From positions 1 to 64,000 of the forward strand of contig NZ_KI911472.1 in the NCBI RefSeq assembly GCF_000514815.1: DNA of 64,000 nt. The letters are read 5' to 3'. The DNA is from Salinispora fenicalii (GTDB lineage Bacteria > Actinomycetota > Actinomycetes > Mycobacteriales > Micromonosporaceae). Of this stretch, positions 15,414-24,031 are shown in pieces. Position 1 is the stretch's first letter; each line of letters begins with the position of its first letter. The position numbers and the translations under genes are program-made. The notes beneath the pieces were generated by a model that saw only the letters and a program-made list of their open reading frames with translations, did no database searches and was not told the DNA's origin.

Positions 15414-15485
15414 CCGGGACCGGGGTGTCGAACCCCGTGTCTCTCGCTCCCAAAGCGAGCGGGTTAGCCGTCTCCCTCGTCCCGG
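15414..15485 (-). tRNA. tRNA-Pro(TGG), second copy
   Basis: Acceptor CCGGGAC/GTCCCGG, stem CTCGC/GCGAG around TTTGGGA identical to the copy at 13393, but a different D arm (AGGGAGACGGCTAACCC), so the two were acquired separately. Confidence 0.82.
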
Positions 15486-15493
15486 AGGTGTTT

Positions 15494-15529
15494 CCCCGGC
15501 CGGGCCCGTATTTGAGGCACCGGCCGGGG
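15494..15529 (-). other. 10-bp inverted repeat between Trp and Pro tRNAs
   Basis: CCCCGGCCGG at 15494-15503 is complementary to CCGGCCGGGG at 15520-15529 with a 16-nt loop. It may be a processing or attenuation stem between the first tRNA (Trp) and the rest of the array. Confidence 0.5.
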
Positions 15530-15600
15530 TCATACTTATGCCATCCACTGTGGAATTGAGAATAGACGGGTGTCTCCGATGGTGGCCGGAAACGGTAAGC

Positions 15601-15672
15601 AGGGGCGGCAGGATTCGAACCTGCAACCATCGGTTTTGGAGGCCGATGCTCTCGCCGTTGAGCTACACCCCT
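15601..15672 (-). tRNA. tRNA-Trp(CCA), first in the array
   Basis: Acceptor AGGGGTG/CGCCCCT with one wobble, stem ATCGGC/ACCGAT around CTCCAAA, T arm GCAGG/CCTGC. It is the most upstream tRNA in the direction of transcription. Confidence 0.92.
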
Positions 15673-16258
15673 ACGCACTGGTCGGGATAGACAGAAATGC
15701 CGCCCGGTCCCTGGCGGGTGGGCGGCTTCGCAGCTTCGCTGCTGCTATTCGCGCCCAGGCTGCCAGTAGTTTCGCTCGTTGCCACATAGGTCGTGGGCCC
15801 GCCCGATCGAGGGCAGCACGACACCGCCGCGCGGCGCGACCCGCGTGGATTCGGTGGGCATGTACTGCAACACGGGAAGCTCCTCGAGGTGTGGTGTGGA
15901 CCGCTTGACCTTGCACATCGAAGGTAAATGCACCGTGGGGTGGATGCAAGAGATATTCCGCAGACGCGATCGTGATGTGATGCCTACCCCAACGGCAGTC
16001 ACCCCGGCAAGCCCTGAAACCCTTACAAACTGTCGTGTCGCCGTCCCCTCAGGACAGCGATTCCAGGCGACCCTACCCAGGTGATGCCGCTGGCATCCCC
16101 AACGCACACCAACGCACGTCATCCCGATGGACGTGCCCGGCTTCCCGGACTCCTTCCCTGACGGTGCGTGCCTCAGGAGCCGTTCGGCGCTGGCCCGCGC
16201 TGGCGCACGCACCAGGGCGTGCAGGTGAACGCACACGCCCACCGCTACCCTGCTCGAC
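15673..16258. other. Gene-poor stretch upstream of tRNA array
   Basis: No frame here has a ribosome site, family motif or convincing codon bias. The array promoter should lie in its left part on the minus strand, but I see no clear -10/-35 pair. A 180-codon minus frame (15745-16287) is Arg/His-rich noise. Confidence 0.5.
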
Positions 16259-16804
16259 ATGAACGTCGAGCAGCGCCTCCTGCGCATCCGTGTCTGGCTG
16301 TGGATCGTAGTGGTGGGGCTGTTCCTCAGTGGGGTGACCGCGTTCCCACTCGAGATCGAAGTTCGCTGGCTGCTGAGGGTCGTCGACCCGCTGGCCGACC
16401 ACCTGCCGGCACTAGTCGACTGGATTGAGCGGGTGCACCTCGGGCTGGTCGAGACCGGAGAGCGCTACCCGTTCATGCGGTACGGGACCGACTGGCTGGC
16501 GTTCGCTCACCTGGTGCTCGCGGTCGCGTTCTGGGGGCCGCTACGTGACCCCGTACGCAACGTCTGGGTGGTCCAGCTCGGCATGATCGCCTGTTTCGGA
16601 ATCGTGCCGTTGGCGTTGATCTGCGGACCCCTCCGAGAGATCCCGTGGTTCTGGACGGTCGTGGATCTCTCCTTCGCTATCGGAGCGTTCCCACCGCTAT
16701 GGTTCGCCTACCGACACATCCGGGCGATCGAGGTACTGCAAGCTAGGCCGGCTGACCAGGCTCACCCGTCGGCGCCGGAGCCTCACATGTCATCGGGCGC
16801 GTAG
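16259..16804 (+). CDS. Small integral membrane protein, unknown
   Basis: A 181-residue protein from ATG 16259 with four likely membrane spans (around residues 10-28, 75-95, 100-125 and 130-150; pieces VWLWIVVVGLFLSGV, FAHLVLAVAFWG, VQLGMIACFGIVPLALICG and TVVDLSFAIGAFPPLWF). Similar four-span proteins of unknown role are common in actinobacteria, but I cannot name a family. The C-terminal 20 residues are polar and cytoplasmic-looking. It stands alone, with no operon partner. Confidence 0.75.
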   Translation: MNVEQRLLRIRVWLWIVVVGLFLSGVTAFPLEIEVRWLLRVVDPLADHLPALVDWIERVHLGLVETGERYPFMRYGTDWLAFAHLVLAVAFWGPLRDPVRNVWVVQLGMIACFGIVPLALICGPLREIPWFWTVVDLSFAIGAFPPLWFAYRHIRAIEVLQARPADQAHPSAPEPHMSSGA

Positions 16805-16898
16805 CGGGCCGCAGCTGCCCCAGCGGTGGTGTGGTTGGCGTGTGGGCGCCGTGCAACGGGAAACCACTACAACCTGCCCGCTGCCGTAAAGTGCCCGC

Positions 16899-17420
16899 AT
16901 GGAACTCCCCGGCCTCGGAACAGTAACTGAAGACCTCGACGGGTGGTACCGCAGCGAGCCCATCACCGTGCCAGCCCTGGGTGACCGCGTTCTCTACGTG
17001 ACGGTCAACGGCTACGACGACGATCCGGCTAAGGAAGACTTCCACGCAGCCATCACCGCGTTCCTCAGCATCGACGACTCTGCCCTGAAGGCCGCCGCAC
17101 CAGCACTCTTCGACTACTACCAGGACATCGCGTCCGAGTTTGCCGACGACGACATGCCCGTGACGATCTTCAGTCCTGACCAAGTCTGGACGCACATCCA
17201 CCCCGTCGAAATCGTCGTGGAGCGAGACAGCTTCCGCGATCAGCACGTCTACGTCTCGATGGAATGCGAATGCGACTGGGAGCCCGAGCACGGACTTCAA
17301 ATCGTTCTGCGAGACGGCCGAGCAGTGACCAAGGTCGGCCCATGCGACGGCCACCTCACCAACGCAGCCGCCTTCAACCGCGACGACCTCGAAGGCGTCG
17401 TCTACCACCGGCTGAGGTAG
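16899..17420 (+). CDS. Acidic DUF6985-like protein
   Basis: A 173-residue, strongly acidic protein from ATG 16899. The N-terminus (GTVTEDLDGWYRSEPI), the pattern AAITAFLSIDD, DYYQDI and the end (DECEW-like CECDWEPEHGLQIVLRDG) resemble the DUF6985 family, proteins of unknown biochemical role. No signal peptide or membrane span. It is a single gene between a membrane protein and convergent Tad remnants. The family call comes from remembered sequence features and is moderate. Confidence 0.65.
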   Translation: MELPGLGTVTEDLDGWYRSEPITVPALGDRVLYVTVNGYDDDPAKEDFHAAITAFLSIDDSALKAAAPALFDYYQDIASEFADDDMPVTIFSPDQVWTHIHPVEIVVERDSFRDQHVYVSMECECDWEPEHGLQIVLRDGRAVTKVGPCDGHLTNAAAFNRDDLEGVVYHRLR

Positions 17421-17529
17421 CGCAACCGACTGTAGCCATCCGGCACTCGCCATCGTCGAGTGATAGACAGTTATCGCTTTACCAGCAGTGCGTGAACCCA
17501 CGGACTCGGATCGCCGCATAGCTGCATAC

Positions 17530-18721
17530 CTCCCTTCAGTTCCGGCATGACCGCACTTCGGAATTCGTGAACTCGCGGGACGTTTTGAAGGCCGCCGAGC
17601 ACGGCGGCGAGAGCGGGATAGCCGAGAAAGATCAAGAAACCGCCGAACAAGGCCACGATGGGCAGGATCATCCGTTCGGTGGCGGCGTTGGCGGCTCCTT
17701 CGGCGTCGGTGAACTGGCGCTCTCGCATCGCTATCGCGCGGGAGCGCAGCGAGGAGCGAACCCGTGCGCCTTCGGTGCCGGCCATGCCGACGGTCGCGGC
17801 GAGTTGCTGCAATTCGGCTACGGCGAGGCGTTGACCGAGGACGGCGAGGATGTCCCACGGCGGTACCCGGGCTAGCCGGGCCTCGGTCAGCGCGTACCGC
17901 AGCTCGGCGTAGGCGGCGCGAAGCCGATGACGATGAGCCACAGCCACAGCCACAGCCACAGCCACAGGCCAGTGCCGGCGCCGAACAGCAGGATCTTGGT
18001 CGTCGCGGCACCACCGCCTCAGTCCCAGCCGAATCTGCGACGCCCTGCAAAATCCGACTCGTGTCCCGGTCACACATGAGGTGCGCGAGCCATACGAACG
18101 CGAACCCGAAACATCCGCCGGCCAGCAGGAGGACAAGCTGCCCTGCGGCGGTGTCGAACGGTGCCGGTAGCCCCGGTTGATCAGGGTGAGGATGCCAACC
18201 ATGGCGAGGGTGACGCCGACGATGACCCGGGCCGAGGTGCGGTTGCGGCCGGCGGCGATACGCTGCCGGGACGCGACTTTGGCGCGGGCGGAGGCGGCCA
18301 GCTCGCCGAGGACATCGCCGAGTTGCCCGGCGCTGCCGCGTGCGGCCATAAGTAGGCCGGCGACCACGAGGTCGGCGGTCGGGTCGGCCAGCTCGGCGGC
18401 GAAGGCCCGTAGAGCGGCGGGGAGTCGCCACCCGTGTTGCAGGCGGGTGGCCAAGCGGTTCACCTCGTCGCGGATCGGCTCCGGGGACTCGATGGCGCTG
18501 GTGGTGATGGCCTGTTCCAGTCCGGCCGCGCCGGACAGGCTGTCGCGCAGCGCCTCGGTCCAGGTCGCGATGGCCTCGATTCGGGCGACCCGGCGGGCGT
18601 GGTCACGGTTCGGGCCGATGACCGCCGGCAGGACCCACACCCCGACGGCGGACAGGGCCGCCGCGACCGGCCAGCGGGTCAATACCGCCACGACCACGGC
18701 AACGGCCAGACACACAGTCAC
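17530..18721 (-). pseudogene. Broken TadB/TadC (type II secretion F) gene
   Basis: The 5' part encodes an N-terminal TadB-like membrane protein (LRDSLSGAAGLEQAI, LTLINRGY). At about 18170 the frame breaks: the continuation APFDTAAGQLVLLLAGGCFGF is found in another frame. Further left the original frame resumes with a TadC-like C-terminus (AELRYALTEARLARVPPWD, MILPIVALFGGFLIFLGYPAL). A run of GCCACA hexamers at about 17938-17968 lies at the join and may have promoted slippage or deletion. So a fusion or deletion of two pilus platform genes has left a non-functional frame. The GTG start overlaps the TadA stop. Confidence 0.75.
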
Positions 18722-19530
18722 CCGCCTCCGGTCAACCCGTCCACGCCCAGGCGGGGGTCGAAACCGGCCCCGGCGAGGGTGGACAGCAGCCCGGTCGACG
18801 GCGGCGCCGCCGGGACCGCCCGCCCGTCGCGGTCGGGCCGGAACACCTCATTCGAGGCAACGGACAAGCCGTCGGCGTCCACAACCTCCCGCACGGACGT
18901 GACGACTCGTCGGCCGGTGTCGGTGAGTCCGAGGTGCACCACCAGGTGCACGGACTCCGCCACCAGCAGGTTTGTAGTGGCCGGATCGAGGCGTTTCGGT
19001 GACTGTGCCGCATACAGGGCGAGCTTGCGGAACACCCCGGCCGACGACGAAGCGTGGATGGTGCCCAGTGAGCCGTCGTTGCCCTGGCTCATGGCGTTGA
19101 GCATCGGGATCACCTCGTGACCCCGGACCTCCCCGACGATCACCCGGTCCGGCGACATCCGCAAACCGGAGCGGAACAACATGGACATGTCGATGGCGCC
19201 TTCGCCTTCGACGTTGGCCTCCCGTGACTGCAACGGCACCACATCCGGATGCAGTGTCTTGTCTGCGTCCAGGGCCAGCTCGTAGGTGTCCTCGATCGTC
19301 ACGATCCGCTCGTCCGGTTCGATCACCGATGCAAACGCCCGCAGGAGGGTGGTCTTACCCGCACCGGTACGCCCCGCCACAAGGGTGTTGAGCCGCACCC
19401 TGACGGCGGCGGCGAAGCACTCCCGCAGCACCGGATTGACAGTGCTGAGCTGCTCCAGATTAGCCAGGGTCACCTTGATGTACCCGTCACGGCGCTCACC
19501 TAACGACCGGCCCACCAACGGATGACTCAT
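18718..19530 (-). CDS. TadA/CpaF-type secretion ATPase, N-terminally short
   Basis: ATPase that powers Tad/Flp pilus assembly or type IV-like secretion. Visible motifs are Walker A GRTGAGKTT (about residue 53), the Asp box VTIEDTYEL, Walker B VIVGEVRGHE and the His box GTIHA. The product is 270 residues, while intact family members have about 400-500 with an N-terminal domain before the ATPase core; here that domain is missing. Genes on both sides are damaged, so this one is probably no longer useful. It is in an operon with the TadZ-like gene upstream (adjacent) and the TadB remnant downstream (GTGA overlap). Confidence 0.85.
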   Translation of the reverse strand: MSHPLVGRSLGERRDGYIKVTLANLEQLSTVNPVLRECFAAAVRVRLNTLVAGRTGAGKTTLLRAFASVIEPDERIVTIEDTYELALDADKTLHPDVVPLQSREANVEGEGAIDMSMLFRSGLRMSPDRVIVGEVRGHEVIPMLNAMSQGNDGSLGTIHASSSAGVFRKLALYAAQSPKRLDPATTNLLVAESVHLVVHLGLTDTGRRVVTSVREVVDADGLSVASNEVFRPDRDGRAVPAAPPSTGLLSTLAGAGFDPRLGVDGLTGGG

Positions 19531-20336
19531 CAGGAAGCCTCCCGACGGGCATCGGCGGCCTCGGGGCCGGCGACCTGCAGTAGGGCGAGGTCATCAAGAA
19601 GGTCGGTGTACGCGCGCATCAGTGGCAGCCGCCGCCACCGCCGTCCCGCGACCATCTCCCCGCCCAGCACCGCCGCTGCCTTACCGTCAACCGGCAGCGG
19701 CCCCAGCACCCCAATCGAATCCGAAGCGGCGGCCAACTCTTCGGCAATGTGGGTGGTCAGCACACTGGCCACCTCAGCGACCGGGTAACTGGCTGCGAGC
19801 AACAGGGCTAGCTGGCCGGCGTTGACGTCAACCAATTCAGCCAGGTATTCGCGTAGGTGGGCCACCTCGTCCGTGCGCGCTCTCGCCATGACGAGCACCA
19901 CGTCGGCCAGAGGCAGCAGCGGCCAGACCGGGGAACCAGGCGCGAGCCGGCCACAGTCGGCGACCACGAGCCGATCCGACGTGGTCAGTACCGATGCGCC
20001 TATACCGGTCAGCTCCGGCAGGGCGGCGCGAGTCTGTGTCCCACCCGCCGGGGCCACCACCACCGGCACGGCCGCATCTCCGACACCGAGGGCCTGCTGG
20101 CCGGCGGCCAGCGCGCCCTGCGCATCGGTCGCGCCCCGGGCGGCAGCGGCCAGATCCACCAGACTCGGCGTCGCGGCGAGGTCGAGGCGGTACATCAGAT
20201 CCCCGCCCGCCGGGTCACACTCCACCACCACTGGGCGTACGCGTGAAGGGGCCACGGCGGCCAACCCGAGCGCCGTCGTGGTGGCGCCGGAACGACCCTT
20301 CACATAGGTCACTGCCACCAGCGGCATGTCAGGCAC
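19530..20336 (-). CDS. TadZ/CpaE-like ParA-family ATPase
   Basis: A 268-residue protein of the ParA/MinD group. The N-terminus VAVTYVKGRSGATTTALGLA is the deviant Walker A of this family, with VVECDPAGGDL following. Such proteins place Tad pilus machinery in the cell. The start may be the second Met (MPLVAVTYV, 20327). It lies between the SAF-domain remnant and TadA in the standard actinobacterial order. Confidence 0.8.
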   Translation of the reverse strand: MPDMPLVAVTYVKGRSGATTTALGLAAVAPSRVRPVVVECDPAGGDLMYRLDLAATPSLVDLAAAARGATDAQGALAAGQQALGVGDAAVPVVVAPAGGTQTRAALPELTGIGASVLTTSDRLVVADCGRLAPGSPVWPLLPLADVVLVMARARTDEVAHLREYLAELVDVNAGQLALLLAASYPVAEVASVLTTHIAEELAAASDSIGVLGPLPVDGKAAAVLGGEMVAGRRWRRLPLMRAYTDLLDDLALLQVAGPEAADARREAS

Positions 20337-20770
20337 CTCCCGCAGCGGTTTGCATCAGCATCACCCCGCCCGTCGAGGCCACTGCCAACGTCGGTCCGTC
20401 AGCCTCGTCCAGCAGCACCGTCACCACCGTGGAGCCCTGCCCGTCCCCGGCGAGGTCTACCCCGAGCACCACCGCTGCCAGCCGAACCGGCGGGGTGCCC
20501 GCCGCGCTGGATGCGGGCACCGGCTGATCGTCGGGACCGGTTGGTGAGATGTACACCGCCACCCGCACCCCAGAAGCCAAGCCCTGCGGGTACTGACCCG
20601 GCTTCAACGCCAGCGACGCGGCGACCTTACCCGGCGGCGGGATGGCCGCCTCACCCACCAGAGAAGGCGTGAGCAGCGTTCCCGGCACCAACGGCACGAC
20701 CGCCGTCCGACCCCACCACCGCCTTGGCCTGTCCGGCGGGAATCAACGCCACCTTCGGGTCCAGCTCCAG
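20329..20770 (-). pseudogene. SAF-domain (CpaB-like) gene remnant
   Basis: The readable C-terminal frame (VPLVPGTLLTPSLVGEA, LKPGQYPQGLASGVRVAVYI) is typical of actinobacterial SAF/CpaB-like proteins that sit ahead of TadZ. Upstream of about 20700 the matching text (DPKVALIPAGQAKAVVG) is in another frame, and the N-terminal half is absent: the sequence runs into the interrupted tRNA at 20859. This marks a recombination boundary. Confidence 0.65.
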
Positions 20771-20858
20771 GGGAAGGGCACACCTGCTCCACCGCGTCCA
20801 AAGTGCTGTCGAAACCCGGTGGCCAAGTCCGTGTGGCCGGTGTAATCATCGACATCTG

Positions 20859-20985
20859 GGGTCGCTAGCTCAACTGGCAGAGCATTCGACTGAGTAGCGC
20901 GTCCACTCTCCGCCTGTGCGGTCATGGAGGCGCTTCCTTCTCCTTGCTGGATCGAAGGGTTCGGGGTTCGAGTCCCCGGCGACCC
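20859..20985 (+). pseudogene. tRNA-Lys body with an insertion in the anticodon loop
   Basis: The 5' half (GGGTCGC, TAGCTCAACTGGCAGAGC, TTCGACT) and 3' half (ATCGAAGGG, then T arm GGGG/TTCGAGT/CCCC and GCGACCC with A) fit a normal tRNA-Lys(CTT) cloverleaf. About 54 extra bases (roughly 20893-20948) replace the anticodon, including a CCGC-CTGT-GCGG hairpin. It is on the plus strand, opposite to the main tRNA array. Too short for a known bacterial group I intron. An attachment-site rearrangement beside the recombinase is the simplest reading. Confidence 0.65.
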
Positions 20986-22505
20986 ACAACCCGCACCATT
21001 GTGCGAAACGACGGGCCGGTCGATGTCTCGACCGGCCCGTCGTCGTCTTGATCGAGTTGTTCGAGAGGGATCTTGTAGACCGGGGTGAGTGTGCTGCCCT
21101 GGATCTTGATCTCGGCGACGTGGGTTTCGATGACCGCTTTGCGCTGGCCTGGGGTTCCGTGGCTCAAGACGTGGGCGAGTTCCCGGCGCAGGCGGTCGAT
21201 CGCCTTGGGGCTGGGCAGCGCTGGCAGGTCGTGACAGAGCTGGTGGAGTTCATCCTGCCGGGCCCGGAGCTGGTCGAGTTTGCGGGTCAGGTCTTGGACG
21301 CGGTGGCCGCAGGTGCGTTCGTCGAGGGTGCCGTTCTCGAATGCGGTGAGGTAGCGGTCGATGGCCGCTTCGGCGGTGCTGATCTGTCCGGCGATCGCGT
21401 CGAGTTCGGCTTGGTGCCGGTCGGTGCCGTCGGCGCGTAGTGTCCGCTCGGCCGCGACTGCTTCGATGATCAGGTCCGGTTTGCGGAAGAAGTCGATCAG
21501 CCCTTCGGCGACCGTGCCGTCGAGCAGGTCGGCGTCGATGCGGGCGGCGTCGCAGCCGGTGGGTCCGTAGCGGGCTCGGGTGAAGCAGGTGTAGTAGCGG
21601 TAGCGGCGCAGCTTGCCGGTGGCCGAGGTGCCGACGTACTTGCAGCCGCACTTGGGGCAGGTGATCCGGCCGGTCAGGTCGTAGTCGGAGTTGGCGGCGG
21701 CGCGTTGGGAGTGAGCCTCGCCGCGGGCCTCCAGGATCGCTTGGCATTGGTGGAACAGGTCTTGGTCGACCAGGGGCGGGTGGGCGTGCTCGGCGGTGAC
21801 GTCGCGGAAGCCGACCTCGCCGAGGTAGAGCCGGTTGCCCAGCATCCGGCCGATGGTGTGCCCGGACCATGGCTTGCCCGCGCGGGTGCGTGTGCCGTGC
21901 TCGTTGAGCTTTGCGGCGATGGCGCGGGTGCCGAGCCGGGTTCCGGCGTAGAGGTCGAAGATCTCCTTCACGATGTGCTGCTCGTCTGGGTGTGGGACGA
22001 GGCGGTGCGTGGTCGGGTCGACGAGGTAGCCGTAGGGGCGGGGTCCGTGGGTCCATTCGCCCTTGGCGGCTTTGCGTTCCATGCCGTTGATGACGCGGTC
22101 GATGATGACTTCGCGTTCGAACTCGGCGAACGCGCCGAGCATCTGTACGAACAGGCGTCCGGCGGGGCTGGAGGTGTCGAACGGTTCGGTGGCTGAGCGG
22201 AAGTGCACGCCGGCGGCGTCGAGGTCGTCCATGAGGGTGGCCAGGTCGCGGATGCGGCGGGAGAACCGGTCGAGCCGGTAGACCAGCAGCAGGTCGAAAC
22301 GTCCGGCGCGGGCTGCGGTCAGCGCCTTTGCCAGGCCGGGCCGGTCGAGGGTGGCGCCGGAGGCGTCGTCGGTGAACCGGGCAGTGATCTGCCAGCCGGG
22401 CTGGGAGTCGACGTAGGCGGTCAGTTTCTGGGTTTGGGCCTCGATGGTGTAGGGCTGGTGCTCGTCGTCCGTGGATCGGCGGGTGTAGATCGCCACCCGG
22501 AGCAT
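20922..22505 (-). CDS. Large serine recombinase
   Basis: A 527-residue site-specific recombinase from ATG 22505. The resolvase domain starts LRVAIYTRRSTDDE (nucleophile Ser near residue 11) with LLVYRLDRFSRR and EREVIIDRV. Then comes a recombinase domain (GPRPYGY, GNRLYLGEV), a zinc ribbon CPKCGCKYVGT and a coiled-coil C-terminus (DAIAGQISTAEAAID). A longer frame (to 22757) lacks family-like sequence. The last 30 or so codons run antisense through a perfect hairpin (21008-21043) and the T arm of the interrupted tRNA-Lys, so the original 3' end was probably changed on integration. Confidence 0.92.
   Translation of the reverse strand: MLRVAIYTRRSTDDEHQPYTIEAQTQKLTAYVDSQPGWQITARFTDDASGATLDRPGLAKALTAARAGRFDLLLVYRLDRFSRRIRDLATLMDDLDAAGVHFRSATEPFDTSSPAGRLFVQMLGAFAEFEREVIIDRVINGMERKAAKGEWTHGPRPYGYLVDPTTHRLVPHPDEQHIVKEIFDLYAGTRLGTRAIAAKLNEHGTRTRAGKPWSGHTIGRMLGNRLYLGEVGFRDVTAEHAHPPLVDQDLFHQCQAILEARGEAHSQRAAANSDYDLTGRITCPKCGCKYVGTSATGKLRRYRYYTCFTRARYGPTGCDAARIDADLLDGTVAEGLIDFFRKPDLIIEAVAAERTLRADGTDRHQAELDAIAGQISTAEAAIDRYLTAFENGTLDERTCGHRVQDLTRKLDQLRARQDELHQLCHDLPALPSPKAIDRLRRELAHVLSHGTPGQRKAVIETHVAEIKIQGSTLTPVYKIPLEQLDQDDDGPVETSTGPSFRTMVRVVGRRGLEPRTLRSSKEKEAPP
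21008..21043 (-). terminator. Perfect 16-bp hairpin at recombinase 3' end
   Basis: ACGACGGGCCGGTCGA and its exact reverse complement flank a TGTC loop. It lies inside the last codons of the recombinase frame and would terminate transcription from either side. Confidence 0.65.
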
Positions 22506-22924
22506 GGTTTCCGGTGTGATCGCCTCCCGCCTGCGGGGTGTCGGCTTCGTTGTGCTGCCATAGCGGCTCCTTGAAGTGCTGGGGTGGTGTTGCGGCCGAA
22601 CCAGGTTCGGCCGCAACGAAGGGGCCATGTTTCGTCGTCGTCTTGTTCGGGTGGGTGGGCGGTCCACCAAGAGGCGATCAGCGCCGCCCATGCCTGGACT
22701 GCCTTGCGGTACTCGTCGGCGGTCATCGGCACGGTCTCGGGCGGCCCGATCGTCCACTGCTGGCTGGTCGTCTTGCTCGGGCCGGTGGTCTTGCGCGGAC
22801 CGGTCCGCCTAGCGGCGGTGGACGCCTCGCGGCGGCCGTGCCGGTCCCGGACCGGACGCCTGGCGGTCCGGCCCGGCTCGGCCTCGTGGTCGTCAGCCTG
22901 TCCGGCTGGGCGTGCTGGTGGCAT
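22421..22924 (-). CDS. Small mobile-element protein, unknown
   Basis: The plausible part of this 167-codon frame is the middle (VPMTADEYRKAVQAWAALI, then ASWWTAHPPE), which resembles short proteins encoded just upstream of recombinases in actinobacterial integrative elements. The N-terminus is Arg/Pro-rich and the end overlaps the recombinase start by 85 bases, so start and stop are uncertain; a frameshift near 22560 is possible. No function is known to me. Confidence 0.45.
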   Translation of the reverse strand: MPPARPAGQADDHEAEPGRTARRPVRDRHGRREASTAARRTGPRKTTGPSKTTSQQWTIGPPETVPMTADEYRKAVQAWAALIASWWTAHPPEQDDDETWPLRCGRTWFGRNTTPALQGAAMAAQRSRHPAGGRRSHRKPCSGWRSTPADPRTTSTSPTPSRPKPRN

Positions 22925-23019
22925 AGGCCTCCTCGGGGTGGGCGCTCGTGGTGAGCACGGTGGGCGTCCATGGGGACTCCTTCCGGTTGATGTCGCTGTT
23001 CGTGGTGGTTGGCGGCGGG

Positions 23020-23250
23020 TCGGTCCCGCTGCCGGTCCCGGTCCCGCTCGCTGTCATGGTTCCGGTCCCTTTGTCGGTCCGAGTCCCGCTTCGGGCCCGG
23101 GTCCCGCTCGGTCCCGTTTTGGGTCCCGCTTGCGGTCCCGCTCGGTCGGGAGCGGTCCCGCTTCGCGTCTCGTTCGTTGGGCTATTCGGGCTGGTAGTGC
23201 TGCTGCGGGCGGTCCCGTTCGCCGTCCCCTGGTCGGTCCCGGTCCCGTTG
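23020..23250. repeat. Iterated GGTCCCG motifs
   Basis: About fourteen GTCCCG or GGTCCC copies occur with irregular 6-20-base spacing, interspersed with GCT, CTCG or GGGC. The track lies in the 3' half of the small protein gene and past its end. Such density is not seen elsewhere in the window. Confidence 0.6.
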
Positions 23251-23605
23251 CGTGGCCGCAGGGACCGTGGCCTGCCCCGGTCCGGATTGGTTGACCGGCT
23301 GTCGTCCGGTGTTGATCAGGCTGATTCCCGCTCCATCCAGGACGGGCCTCCGCGCCGGGCTTCAGCCACGGGGTGCCGACACGGCGTAGCCCGATCAGCT
23401 CGGGTCGGGTGACGCCGGGCCTGCGCCGAGGCAGCATCCCGCTGCTGCGCAGGGTTCGCTCCGCATCGGTCCGGCTGGGGCACGGCCCCTCGACCTGGCA
23501 GGTCCGGCACAGGCCGCTGCCGCTGAGCGTGGCGTGTTCGTTGACGGCGTCCAGCGCCTCGGCTGCCCTGGCCAACGCCGTGCTCGCCAGGTACGTCGTG
23601 CCCAT
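23054..23605 (-). CDS. Cys-motif small protein with repetitive tail
   Basis: From ATG 23605 the product has 183 residues. The N-terminal 80 (LASTALARAAEALDAVNEH, then CRTCQVEGPC and LPRRRPGVTRPELIGLRRV) resembles a conserved small protein of actinobacterial integrative elements, possibly zinc-binding. The rest is Arg/Pro/Gly-rich and is read from a DNA stretch of iterated GGTCCCG, so the true protein may end earlier by design or have gained a tail. No known activity. Confidence 0.55.
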   Translation of the reverse strand: MGTTYLASTALARAAEALDAVNEHATLSGSGLCRTCQVEGPCPSRTDAERTLRSSGMLPRRRPGVTRPELIGLRRVGTPWLKPGAEARPGWSGNQPDQHRTTAGQPIRTGAGHGPCGHATGPGPTRGRRTGPPAAALPARIAQRTRREAGPLPTERDRKRDPKRDRAGPGPEAGLGPTKGPEP

Positions 23606-24031
23606 CACCGCGCTCCGATCAGCAGCACCGGCGACGCGGTGGGTGGCGTGGGCGCGCAGGGTGCGGTCTGCGCGCCCACGCCACGGCACGCTCCGGCCGG
23701 TTGCGACGTGCTCGCGAAGGCGGCTCGCGGAGCCGGTCGCACGGAGCGTGCGGTCGAGGACGAGCCGGTGCCCGGCCACTTCTCGGCGCGGGGAAACGCC
23801 TCACGCGATGGCACACTGGCTACCACGGATCACCGTCCTCAAGGTCGTTGCTGGAGGGCGGGCTCACCGGCCACTGGGAGAAGCCGTTCGGCATGGTGAG
23901 CCCGCCCGGCGCTCACCACCGCAGCCTGTCGGCGAGTACAGCAGCAAGGCCAGCCGTCGCCCCGGCGGCGTGTCCGTCGGGGTCGACAACCACGATCGGC
24001 CCTTGTGGCTGGCCAGGTCAGTGACTGGTTG
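23606..24031. other. Stretch without a convincing gene
   Basis: Several short frames cross it, none with a ribosome site plus family-like sequence. It separates the Cys-motif protein from the XRE regulator and is GC-rich, possibly the remains of another small mobile-element gene. Confidence 0.4.

Noticed and set aside
12814-15690. Many plus- and minus-strand ORFs across the tRNA array
   Set aside because: Their text (GFEP, NRRPLP, YERSALP and the like) is the usual false translation of tRNA T arms and anticodon arms.
15745-16287. 180-codon minus ORF upstream of the tRNA array
   Set aside because: Composition is unlike coding sequence of the window and it overlaps the start of the membrane protein gene.
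16743-18431. A 562-codon minus frame across the TadB/C region and the DUF6985-like gene
   Set aside because: Most of it is Arg-rich shadow; only a short part is the displaced TadB frame.
20859-20985. Group I intron in tRNA-Lys
   Set aside because: The insert is about 54 nt, far too short for the catalytic core, and no P3-P8 type pairings are visible.
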